Positions 1 to 12,300 of a DNA stretch of 64,000 nt are shown here, piece after piece. Position 1 is the first letter of the stretch. The number at the start of each line of letters is the position of its first letter. Under the pieces are notes generated by a model. The model was not told where the DNA came from. It searched no databases and saw only the letters and a program-made list of their open reading frames with translations. This stretch comes from Eubacteriales Family XIII. Incertae Sedis bacterium (GTDB taxonomy: Bacteria > Bacillota > Clostridia > Peptostreptococcales > Anaerovoracaceae). The translations under genes and the position numbers were made by a program. The stretch is from positions 1-64,000 of the forward strand of contig JAISTX010000056.1 of NCBI GenBank assembly GCA_031272365.1. Direction: 5' to 3'.

Positions 1-148
1 TCGAATGCGACCTACCAACGGCAGCAAGCTGCCGGGTAGGCCTGCAACGCGCTGAAGCGCTGTGCCCTTCGCATGGGACCTTCCAGCGATTTGCTGACGC
101 AAATCGGGATAGGTCCGCAAAGCCCGGAATGACAGCAGTGGCGGGTCA
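1..148. repeat. Dispersed structured repeat, copy A (may begin before the window)
   Basis: This block recurs at 48528-48674 with about nine mismatches over the first 140 aligned bases by my count. It is a chain of hairpins: CCTACC with GGTAGG enclosing GGCAGC/GCTGCC near 12-40, GCGCT/AGCGC near 50-61, and a perfect CGATTTGC-TGAC-GCAAATCG hairpin near 88-107. GGACCT/AGGTCC closes the last hairpin. The substitutions between copies mostly spare the stems. No coding capacity is evident. Confidence 0.85.
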
Positions 149-332
149 AGCCCGGAATCCAAAAATCGAATCAAAGGCAGGTGAGCGGCAGCGAGGCTGC
201 TATCCTTTTTGGGACAAAAAAGTTTTTTTGGGTGCAAAAAAAGTGGTCAACCCCCGCCTGTTTTTTTCCGCCGGGGTGGTGCACAATATTAGCATACGAC
301 TACTGTAGGCTGAATTTCGTGGGGGATTACTT
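149..332. other. Intergenic leader of the giant surface-protein gene, no gene seen
   Basis: The stretch contains runs of A and T (about 200-270) and the imperfect inverted repeat CCCCCGCC/CCGCCGGGG around 250-277. A GTGGGGG ribosome binding site lies just upstream of the ATG at 333. I do not see a convincing -35/-10 pair or any supported small gene here. Confidence 0.5.
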
Positions 333-3300
333 ATGGACTTTGGGCGGATTTTTGAGAAGTTGCGGCTTGGAATGACAACAATGGGGGTCAGAAATATGCG
401 CGATCATCATGGGCGGTTGTTTGCCCGGGTGGCGGCCTTGGGGCTGACGCTGGTGCTGGTCTTTACCTTGATACCTTCGCAGATGGTGTTTGCGGAGGAG
501 GCGGGCGTTGTGCCGGCAGGCGACAGCGGTGATTCGGGCGGATTGCCATCCGTAACGGCGGGCGACAGCGGTGATGCGGGCGGATTGCCATCCGTGGCGG
601 CGGGCGACAGTAGTGAGGCGGGCGGATTGCCATCCGCCCCTACGGACAACAGTGAGGGTCAAGCCGGGACGGACAACAGTGAGGGTCAAACCGGGACGGA
701 CAATAGTGAGGGTCAAGCCCAGAATGACAACAGTGAGGGGCAAGCCGAGAATGGCATGGAGCTTCTGGCGGAGGAGATCGAGGAGCTGGATGCTTCGGTT
801 TGGGTGGCTACTGCGAATGTCAACCTGACGGTGGCACCTTCCGTATGGGACGGCAGCCAGATCGTTATCACCGGCACCGGGCAGACGGCCACTTCCGTGT
901 CCTTCACGGTCGCGGGGCTGCCGTACGATAGCACCGCTCAGGTGACCGCCACCGCCGAGGTGAGCGTGGACGGCGCCGCTTTTGCGGCGGTGACGCCCGC
1001 CGGCGGCGTGTACACCATCGGCGGCCTGTCCTCCGGCACGAAGCACGTCATCCGCGTGCGCGCGGCGGCGGACGACAACCACTACGCCTCGGACGCGGCC
1101 TCGGCGAGCCTGCCGACGGCCTACGCCACGCCGAACGCGGCGTCGGTGCTGACCGTCCTGTATGCGCAGGAGGTCGTGCAGTTCCAGACAAGTGAACTCC
1201 CTTCCAATTATATATTGAAACTGAACGGGCAGACCGTTTCCAACAACGCCTCGCTGTCGGCGGCCGCAGAGGCGGTGGGCACGGGGACGTTCGCGCTGAC
1301 GTTGACGCGCGTCGGGCCGGACGCGACCATACCGGCCTCGGAGGAGGCCACGCTGAACGTGACCGGCAAGTCGGCCGCGCCGGTGCTCGACGCGACGAAC
1401 GGCGTCGTCGTGGCGAAGACGACGGAGGACGACAGCAATGACGGCTATATCACCTACTATGTCGGCGGCACGCCGGCGGCGTTCGAGTACCGGCCGAGCG
1501 GTTCGGCCGACGTGACGAGCGGCTGGGTGAGCGCGCCCACGGGCGCGACGGCGCATTCGCTGCCGCTGGGCAATTTCGACGTGCGCCTGCCCGCGACGGC
1601 ACAGGCGTTTGCGTCGAAGATCCTGACCGTGGCCGTGCAGTCGGCGAACGCGTCGACCTACCTCGACATGAACGGCGGCGGCGCCTCGGCGACGCTGAAG
1701 AACCCGGGCAGCGTGACCTGGTCCGCGGCGGGCTCCGGGCTGTGGAAGGCCAAGTATGAAGACTATCCCGCACCGACGCTGCCGTCGGCGGCGTGGACCG
1801 GCCATGTGTTCGGCGGCTGGTACCGCGACAAGGCCGGCACGGACGGCCCCGTGGCGACCTCGGATGGCACAGGCGAAAATTCCGTGACGTACTACGCAAA
1901 GTGGACGGACTTCACGCTCTCGAAGGCGGGCGCGATCCTGCGCACGGGCGAGACGGCGGCGACGGTGAAGTTCTCCTCAACGGTTTCCGGGTCTTATTAT
2001 TTCACGGTCACGGCGGGCGACGCTGCCGCGCCTTCGATCGATACGGGCGGCACCGGCACGGCCCTCACGGCGGGGCAGACGGTGACGCTCGCGCTGGGCA
2101 CGGGCGACGGCATGGCCGCCGGGGCGCGCAGCTTCTATGTGCAGGCGAAGGACGCGCAGGGGAACCTGTCGAACCGGCTGCGGATTGATATCGGCGAATA
2201 CTCCGCGCCGGTGGTGACGGGGATTTCCGCAGTGGAGGCGGTGGCCTCCGGCGGGAATACGTACGTGCCTTTGGCGGGGACGCTCAAGATTGTTTTCGAT
2301 CAGGCGGTGGATACGGCCGTGACGGGCAGTGTATCCCTGGATTCCGGGGCGGGGCCCGGGCTGGCATTGGCTGTGGGCTCGGCCTCGTGGAACAATGCGA
2401 AGACGGAACTGACGGTGCCCTACAGCGGGCTGGCCTACGGGACGGTGTACAACCTCGTGATCTCCGGGTTCGAGGATCCCGACGGGAACGAGATGGCCAC
2501 CTTTGACGGGGGCGCGGAAGGCGCGCCGGACTACGGGCACGTCCAGACCTTCTCGGCGCCCGCGGCGCCGACGGGCTTCACCGCGGCGCACGCCTCGGCG
2601 ACCTCGGCGCTGCTGACCTGGACGGCGCCCGCCGACTTTGGCGGCACGCCGATCACGGGCTATGAATACAAGATCGGGGACGGCGCGTGGACCGCGATAC
2701 CGGCCTCGGCCTCGGCGACCTCCTATACAATAACAGGTCTCGCGCCGAAGACGGCGCGGACATTCGCGCTCCGTGCGGTGAACGCCGCAGGGAAGGGCGC
2801 GGACGCCCAGCAGAGCCTCGCGGCGGTGACGTTCACCGCGGCGGTGTCGACGGCCGTGGACAATGTCGTGGGCGCGGCGCCCGTCTACGGCACGCCGGTG
2901 GCGGCGAAGGTGGACAGCGTCGTGACGGTGCCCGCCGGGCAGGACCTTGGCACGCTGAGCTATGTCTGGCGGCGGCACGAGAACGCGGGCGACACGGACG
3001 GCGCAGTGATCGCGGGCGCGACGGGCGCGACCTATACGCCGGTCGCGGCGGACATCGGCAAGCTCCTGACGGTGACCGTGGGCGCGGCCAACGCCACGGG
3101 CGAATTCCGGTCGGCGCAGACGCTCGCCGTGGAGAGGCGCGCGCTGACCATCACGGTGACGGCGGGCGACAAACCCTTCGACGGCACGGCGGCGGCAGAG
3201 GTCGCCTCGTGGAGCTGGCTGACCGGGCCGGTCTCCGGCGACGAGACGGCGGTCTCGGTGTCCGTCGGCACGGCGACCTTCGACCAGGCGGGTTCCGCGG

Positions 3301-6300
3301 ACGCGGACACGGTCGTGACGGCGCATTTCACAGGCTTCACGCTCACGGGCGCGAAACAGGACTGCTACACGCTGACGGAGCCTTCGGACAGCGCGGCGAA
3401 GATCACGAAAGGCTTCGACGCGGCGGCGGGCACGCACTACACCCTGACGGCGCTGAACGCGGCGGGGTGGACGAATGCGGCGGCCTTCGCGGCGACCGCG
3501 AAGAGCGGCTACGAGGTCTCGCTGTCCGGCACGGCGGCGGGCCCGTGGACGGACGCGGTCACGCTCGGCTCGGCCGAGACAAGCACCGGCGCGCTGGACT
3601 TCTACGTGCGCAACCATGAGACAGGGGCGATCTCCCGCGCGGAGGGCGCGACATGGAAGCTCGACCGCACGGCGCCGACGGCGCAGGTCACGATCCGCGA
3701 CAACGCGTTCACGACCTTCCTGAACACGCTCACATTCGGGTTCTTCTTCAAGAACACGACGGATATCAAGGTGGAAGGCACGGACGCGCTTTCAGGCGTG
3801 GCCAGGACGGAATACCTGTCTGTGGCCATCGACGCGGCGTTCGCCACGGCGGACGAAGCGAAAGCGGCCACGGGCTGGACGACCGGCAGCGGCTTCTCGG
3901 TCGCGCCGGGCTGGAAGGGCATCGTCTACGGGCGCGTGACGGACGCGGCCGGGAACGTGACGGTGGTCAGCTCGAACGGCGTCGTCATCTATCAGGACAG
4001 CGGCTCGTCTTCTTCCATTACATACACGCTGACGACGAAGGCCGCAAAGACGTTTGATGTCGTGCTGCACGGGAACGAGGTGCTCGGGGTGTACCTGCTC
4101 GAAGGGGCGGTCGCTTCATTGGCAGACGGATCCAATCCGGCGAGTGCGTCTGAGTACGAGGCCACCCTCACGTTGAACAACGAATACGCCGTGGACACGG
4201 CGGGCGACGTGGCCACCTTCTCTGTCAAAGGCGACTGGCTCGAAAGCCTCGCCGCCGGGAGCTACACCCTGGCCGTGACGGTCAAGCCGCTGGGCGCGTC
4301 CTATGTGGCCGAGAACGACGGAGACGTCAATACGACGGGGACGGACGAAAACGACGCGCCGGCGATCACGCTCGTGCCGCTCACGGTCGTGAAGCAGGCT
4401 GTGACGGACGCGGATGTGACGTGGCCGACAGCGGCGGGCGTGACCTACGGGAGCGCGCTCTCAGGCGCCACGCTGTCGGGCGGTAGCGCGCCGGGCGGCG
4501 CGACCTGGACGTGGGATGCGCCCACGGCGAAGCCGGTCGTCGGCAACGCGGGGTACGCGGCGACGCTGGCCCCCTCGAACGCGGCGCTCCAGAAATATGA
4601 TTATTCGGCGGTCACGCTGACAAAGAACGTCGCTGTGGCTGTCAACCCGCTCAAGTTGACGGGGGCGACCAGCGGCAGCAGCCCCATCAACGGCTTTGTG
4701 GCCGCGGGCAAGACGTACGACGGGACGGACGCGGCGACGGTCACGTTCACGCCGGACAACCTCGTGGCCGGCGATCTGCCCGCAGGCGTCATCGGCACGA
4801 TCACGGCGCATTTCGCCTCTGGCGCGAACGCGGCGGCGGCCAAGACGGTCACGATCGACAGCATGGAGCTGCTCAGCAACAACTACGCGCTACCGGACTT
4901 CCCGGTGAGCCTGAAGGCGGAGGTCGCGAAGGCGCCGGCCACCGGCGTGGCGCAGGAGGTGCACGCAGCGGAGAACGATGACGATGTCCCGTACACGCTG
5001 TCGCCGGTGGGCCTGTTCCTGCCGGCGCTCGCGGGCACACAATCCTACGGGACGGTGACCTACGAGGTGGGCAGCCCCACGGATTCGAATAACATCCTGA
5101 CGGATGCCGGCGCGGTCTACGACGCGGGCGCGGGCACGATCACGGTGACGGTCAGGGGCGGCGCGACGGCGGGGCATACGGCGACGGTGCCCGTCACGAT
5201 CACGTCGACGAATTTCTCGTTTGCGTCGCCGGCTGAGCTGACGGTGCGCACCGTCGGCTCCGCGCCGCGCGTGCAGCCGGGCGGGCCTGTCGGGGCTTCG
5301 GTCTTCACGGGCGAGACGGTGAACCTCTCTGCCACGGCGGCGGAGAGCGGGATCTCCGGCACGTGGGCATGGTACGCGTCGACGAATGACGTGCGCGGCG
5401 ACGGGGACGATACGGCCGTGGGCGGTGCGACGGGGTCGATCGTCGCGGACGGCGGCGCGACGGTGGCGCAGATGACGGCGCCGACGGGCGCGGCCGGGAC
5501 GGTGTGGTACTACGCCGCGTTCACGAACAGCGTGGGCACCTCTTACTCGGGGCTCGCGAAGGTGGAGGTGACGGCGCGGACGTATACGGGCGCGCTGACG
5601 CCGGGCACGAAGGATTTCGGGTCTGCGGTGTACGGGTATCCCGTGCCGGGCGGGCAGGTGCTTGTTTTGAAGAATACGGGGAACCAGAGTCTGGCGGGGC
5701 TGTCGGTCGCGCTCGGCGCAGGGTCTTCCTCGGCGTTTGAGATCACGCAGGTGAATGGTGAGAGCCCCGGGACGGCGTGGGCGGCGTCCCCTGCGAGTTT
5801 GGATGTGGGCGGCACGGTCAGTGTTTCGGTGCGGCCCAAGGGCGGGCTGGATGCTGCCGGCGCGGCCTATACGGACACGCTGACGTTTACCTGGACGGAC
5901 GGCGGGGTCAGCGGCTCGGGCTCGGGCACGCTGTCTGCGGCCGCTTCGCTCACGTTTGCAGTGACGAAGGCTTCGGGGGCGGTGACGCTCGCCGACCCGG
6001 ACGCGCAGACGGCTTTGGTATACAGCGGCGCGGCGGTCGTGCCGGCGGTGACGGCGAACGCGGCGGCCGCGGACGCGGGCGACCCGCTCACGACGGGGCT
6101 GACGTGGCACTGGCGCGCGGACGCGGGGAGCGACTCCCCAGGGACATCGCCCTACACGACCGCGGCGAGTGCGGCGGATCTGCCGAAGAACGCGGGCGCG
6201 TGGCAGGTCTACGCGAGCACGGCGGCGACGACCGATTTTGAGGCGGCCGACTCGAACGTCGTGACCTATACCATCGGAAAGAAGGCGCTGACCATCACGG

Positions 6301-9300
6301 CGAAGGCGCAGGACAAGGACTACGACGGGACGAAGACGGCGACGCTCGCCACCGGCCCGGACGCACCGGCACTCGTCGGCGTCGTGTCCGGTGAGGAGGC
6401 GTCTGTCACGCTCACGGCCGGCACGGCGGTGTTCGACGGCGCGGGCAGCCCGGACGCGGATACGACGGTGGCCGTGAAGTTTTCCGGCTTCGGCATCGGC
6501 GGCGGCGGTGCGGGCAATTATTCCTTCACGCAGCCGTCCGACGGCAATGCGCTGATCCGCGCCGGTTTCGACGCGGCGGTGGATACGGACTACACGCTCA
6601 CAGCGCTCACCGGCGGCTATACGAACCAGCCCTTCACGGTGAGCGGCGCGAACAGTGCGCTGGTGAGCCTCTCGGGCGCGGCGGACGCCGTCTGGACGGC
6701 GGGCCCGCTCACGCTCGGCACGGACGAGACGGCCGCGGGCGCGCGGAGCTTCTACGTGAAGCGCGCGGACGGCACGATCTCGAGGGCCGAGGCAGTGGCG
6801 TGGAAAATCGACAAGACCGCGCCGACGGCGGAGATTGAAATCAAGAACAATGCCTTCAAGACCTTCGTGAGCACGGTGACCTTCGGCCTCTTCTTCAAGG
6901 AGACCGTGGATATCACCATAACAGCCGCGGACGCGGGCTCGGTGGCGACGCCCCCCGCGAACAGCGGCGTGGATACAGTCGAATACCTGCTCGTGGCCGA
7001 CGGCGGCGCGGGCGCGGGCGTGGACGGGGCGTTTGCCTCGGACGCGCTGGCGGCGGCGGCCGACGGCTGGCAGGCATACAACGCGGGCGCGAAGCCCTCG
7101 GTGGCCGCGAACTGGAAGGGCGCGGTGTACGCGAAGGTGACGGACGTGGCCGGGAACGCCGTGGTGGTGAACTCGGACGGGGTCGTGGTGTATACGGACA
7201 GCGCGTCGTCCGGCAGCGTGAGCTATGTGCGGACGAGCAAGGCGAGCCAGTCGTTTGATGTCACGCTGAACGGGAATACGATCGATGAGATCCTCGTGGG
7301 CGATGCTGCGGGCGAACACAGTTCGCCCCTACCCGGCGGTGGCTATTCGCTGTCGGGTAGCGAGCCGGTCACGGTGACGCTGTCAGGCAACTGGCTTGAC
7401 ACGCTGGAGGCCGGGGACTATACCGTGGTCGTGACGTTCAAGCCTCTGGGCGAGACGTATGCGGCGAACAATACCGGCAGCGGCGGCGCGGATACGAACG
7501 CGGCGCCCGCGAAGGTGGTCGTGCCGCTGACGGTCTCGAAGGCCGTGCCGGAGTTCAGCGCGATCACGGCGAACGGCGAGACGGCGTTGGCTTACGGGCA
7601 GCGGCTCTCTGCGTGGGCGGTCTCAGGCACGGCGGTGGTGCCGACGGGCTTTGCGGATGCGGGGAGTCCGGTCAGCGGTAGCTTCGCCTGGGCGGACGCC
7701 ACGATCATCCCGGGCTATGACGCGGTAGACGGCACCGGCGCGAAGATCCCCGGCGGCGACACGACGAGCGCATCCGGCGGACTGGCGCCCGGCGGGTATG
7801 CGTTCGCGGTGACGTGGACGCCCTCGAGCGCGGACAGCTCCTACGGGGCGGGCAAAGCCTCGGACTATTTCGCGCCGGTGACGGTGAACCTGACGGCGAC
7901 CGCGAAGGTCAGCCAGGCGGTGCCGTATATGGCGTCCGGCGACCGGCCGCAGGGCTCGGCGATCAACCTCGCCTCCTACGGCGGCACGCTGGCGCAGTCG
8001 GTGATCTCCGGGACGGTCTACTATGATTTTGCGGAGAATGTGGGCAGCTCGAACGTAGACGGGAAGACGGCGGTGTCCGGGGCATGGGCCTGGGATAATG
8101 CCAACCCTGCGGATGTGCACTACACCACTTCGGGCATGAAAGAGGATCAAGCGGCGACATTCACGCCTTCAGACCCCAGGGTCGCGGCGTATCAGGCGGA
8201 CGGCAACGGCGGTCGCGCGACGCCGCAGGTTCCGGTGTTCTCGCCGTCCACGAAGATCATCCTTCCATCCAGCTACACGATCGACGGCTTCTACGGCGCG
8301 ACGCTCGCGGATGTGACGGGCGGCGTGTACGGGCTCGACGCGTATTTGAAAGGGCTCGGCTTCAAGGCGGTCGAGGACGGCGGCGGCGATTTGACGAACG
8401 CGCCGGTGATCCCGGGGACGTTCAGCTGGGCAGCCTCCGACCCGTCGACAGTGAGCCTGACGGCGGCGGGCGGATCGCAGACGGTCGTGCTGCTGTTCAC
8501 GCCGGACGACGAGGTCGACGCGTTGTACACGCCGGGGTCGGGCTTTGCGAAATCCACGGCGGATGTCGTGGTGACGCTCTCGCTGCCGGCGCTCGGCGGC
8601 ACGGTGACGCTGGCTTCGGACGCTTCGGACGGGGCTGCCTCCTACGGGGCGACGCTGACGGCGTCGGGGGCCACGGGGCTCAAATTGACGCCGGACGTGG
8701 AGGCGGCGGTGGGCTTCGGCACGCTGACCTATGTATGGAAACGGTATGACGCCTCGGGGGCGTATATAGAAGATATCGCGGGAGCCACGGGGGCGACCTA
8801 CACGCTCGTGGCGGCGGATGTCGGCAAGCGCGTGGGCGTCGTCGTGACGGCGGCGAACGCGACGGGCCAGGTGGCCTCGGATCTGACGGCCAAGGTGGCG
8901 AAGGCGGCGCAGGACGCGCCGGGCAAGCCTTCGCTGTCGGATAAGACTTCCTCGACGGTGCGCGTGGCGGCTCTGGCCGGGCTCGAGTATTCGATCGACG
9001 GCGGGGCAAACTGGATCTCCGACGGCGCTTCGGGCGCGTTCTCGACGGGCGACGGCGCGGCGGACGGCTATGTGACGTTCTCCGGCCTCTCGCCGAAGAC
9101 GGCGTATCAGGTGACGGCGCGGCGGATTGAGACGGACGTGCTGGCGGCTTCGGCGCAGGGCGCGGGGCTGTCGGTGACGACGCAGGGCGCGCTGTATTAT
9201 TCGGTCGAGCAGATCGGCGGCACGGCTTCGAAGGTGACTTCGACGGGGCTGCGCATCAAGTTTTGGTCGAACGCGGGGCTCTCGGCGGCGGAGGCCGTGA

Positions 9301-12300
9301 CGGGGCTCACGTCCGCAAATGTCTCTGTGGGCGGCACGGGCGTTTCGGCCGTGGACGGCAGCCTGGCGATTTCGGGCACGGGCACGGTCTGGACGGTGTC
9401 GCTGGGCGGCACATTTGCCGACGGGGCTGCGGCCACGGTGACGGTGATCGGGATCACGGCGTTTGACGTGATCACGGCCTCGGCGCAGACGCAGGTCTGG
9501 CGCGACGTGACGGGTCCGGCTTTGACGGCGGGTTCCGTGGCGCGGGCTTCGGACGCGGCGGCGACGATTGGTTTCACGGCCGACGAGGCGGGCACAGCGT
9601 ACTACTTCGTGGCGGCCTCGGGCGCGGATCCCGGCACGGCGCTGGGCGTCGGCGGTTCGGCGGCGGCGCAGGCAGCGGCGGTGGTCGCGCAGGGGACTTC
9701 CCTCGGCGCGGTGCCCACGGGGGCTTCCTCGGGGCTTGCGGTGGCTTTGACGGCGGGCGCGAAGGACATCTATGTGGTATGCGTGGACGCGGGCGGCAAC
9801 GCCGGCGGGCTGCTGAAGATCGCGGCCGGCAAGGCGGCGGCGACGCTGACGGCGGCGCCTTCTGCGCTGAGCGGCCTGGCATACACGGGCGCGGCGCGGA
9901 CGCTGGTGGCCGCGGGCACGGCTTCCGGCGGCACGCTGGAATACGCGGTCGTGGCCTCGGGGGCTGCGGCGCCTGCCGGGTCTGCCTATGCTGCGGCCTT
10001 GCCGACGGCGACGGCGGCCGGGTCGTACGACGTGTACTACCGCGTGGCCGGCGACGCCAACCACGAGGGTGTGGCGGCGGCGGGGCCGGTGACGGTATCC
10101 ATCGCGAAGGCAGTGGCGACAGTGTCCGCCGCGCCGGCGGCGCTGCCCGGGCTGGTGTATGACGGCACCGAGCTGGTCCTGGTGAGCGCCGGGACGAGCG
10201 CGGACGGCACGCTGCAGTACGCGGTGGTCGCCGGCGGCGCTTCGCCTCCTTCGGGGTCTGACTATGCCGCGGGCCTGCCGAAGGCTTCGGGCGCGGGCAG
10301 CTGGGATGTGTACTATAGGGTGGCAGGCGACGGCAATCATCTGGATAGCGCCGCGGCCGGCCCGGTGAATGTTATTGTACAAAAAGGGACGCAGGCGGCG
10401 CTGGTCCTGACGGGCGAGCTGCCGACGGCGTTCGGCGAGACGCGCTCGTTCACGGTGTCGGGCGGCTCGGGCACGGGGGCGTACAGCCTCGTGAGCACGG
10501 ATCCGACGGTGGCGGAGGTGACGGTGGTCAACGCGGCGGCGGGCACGTTCAAGGTGAAGATCATCGGGTCGACGGGCGAGTACCGGCTGACGTACGGGCG
10601 CGCTTCCGACGACGACTACGAGGCGGCTTCGCAGACCTCCTCGGCGGCGGACGCGTCGAAGACGGCGGCGACCATCGGCTCTGCGCCGGCGGCGGCTCCG
10701 GGGCTCGTGTACGACGGGAGCGCGCAGGCGCTCGTGAGCGGCGCGGGCGGCGTTTCGGGCGGCACGGTCAAATACTGGCTGGACGACGGCTCGGGCATGG
10801 CGGCCTCGGATGTGCCGGCGGCGTCGTGGTCGACTGCGGTGCCGGAGGCGACGGGCGCGGGGCCGTATACGGTCTGGTACAAGGCGTTCGGCGACGCGGA
10901 TCACAACGACACGCTGCCGGTGGCGGTGCCGGTTTCGATCGCGAAGGCGCCGGCGGTGGTGCCGGCCCTGCCTACGGGCCTGACGGCCTCGTACGGGGCG
11001 ACGCTCTCTGCCGTGGCTTTGCCCGCCGGGTGGAGCTGGGACGAGGGCGGCGCGACGCTGGTCGGCGCGGCCGGGGCGCAGGCGCACCCGGTGACGTACA
11101 CGCCCGCCGACACGGACAACTACCTGCCGGCGACGGGGCTTTCGGTCTCCATCAATGTGGCGAAGGCGGATCCGGTGGCGGCTCCTTCGGGCGGCGGCTC
11201 CGTGGCCACGATCACGCTGCGCTACGGCGAGGCGCTGTCGGTGACGGCGGCGGATCTCGCGGCGGCCGGGTATGTGTTCGACGGTGTGGCCGGCGACGGG
11301 ACTTTGACCGGGACGCTGACGTGGGATGACCCGGCGGCGGTGGCCTCGGGGGCTGCCGCGGAAGGCGGGTCATTCGTGGCGACGGCGGTGTTCACGCCGA
11401 CCGGGGCTTCGGCGGCAAACTACGGGCCGATCCGGTTCCCCGTGACGGTACAGGTGCTCGCGAGCCAGTCCACCAAGCAGAAGCTGAGCGCGGCGGTGTC
11501 TTCGGACACGAGCGTGCGGCGCAGGATCGACGACGAGGACGAGGCGCACGGGCAGCACGCGGGGCTGCATGAGGACGACTACAAGGCGGGCGTGCTGAAG
11601 GCGTTCGTGGACGCGTACGCGAAGGCGACGGCGGTGGCGGCGGACGCGGGGGCGTCGGAGAAGGCGGTGAACGGCGCGTTGGCCGCGCTGTCGGCGGCGC
11701 GGGATGCGCTCGTGCAGGACCACCCGGTGTCGACGGCGACGTTCGGCGGCGCGGCGCTCGACGCGGCGGTTGCTGCGGGCGGCGGCTCCGGCGGCGTGGA
11801 TGTGGCGTTCTCCGGAACGCCCGGCGAGCTCGTGTTTGAGATCAAGGGGCATCTGCCGCACGTGACGACGGTGACGATCGTGGGGCCGAACCATACGGCG
11901 GAGGAAACGCTGTGGGCCGTGGCCGGCGGCGCCGCGGATGAGAATACCAAGACGCTGAAGGACGCGAAGCTTGGGCGCACGGCCGGCACCCTCTCGAAGG
12001 GGTCGGCGGTGGTGACGCTCGCGGGCGACTACCTGGCGGCGCTGTCGGACGGCACGCACGCGGTGAAGGTGACGTTCGCCGACCCGCTCGCGGCCTCGGC
12101 GCAGACCGTGTACTTCACGGTCTCGCACAAAGGCGCCTCGGGCAGCAGCTCCGGGTCCGGCGGCGGCGGCGCAGCGGCGGCTTCGGCAGCCCTGACGAAC
12201 GCCGGGTGGTCGCCGGGCGGCGGCGCGGCTGTGTCCGGCGGCGGCCTGCCTTCCTGGGAGGACGTCAAGAACAGCGGCGATCTGGACGGCGCGGGCAAGA

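Noticed and set aside
327-1805. Long minus-strand open frame opposite the giant gene
   Set aside because: Arg-rich translation typical of the shadow of a G+C-rich gene; no motifs or ribosome binding site. The same applies to many other long opposite-strand frames in the window.
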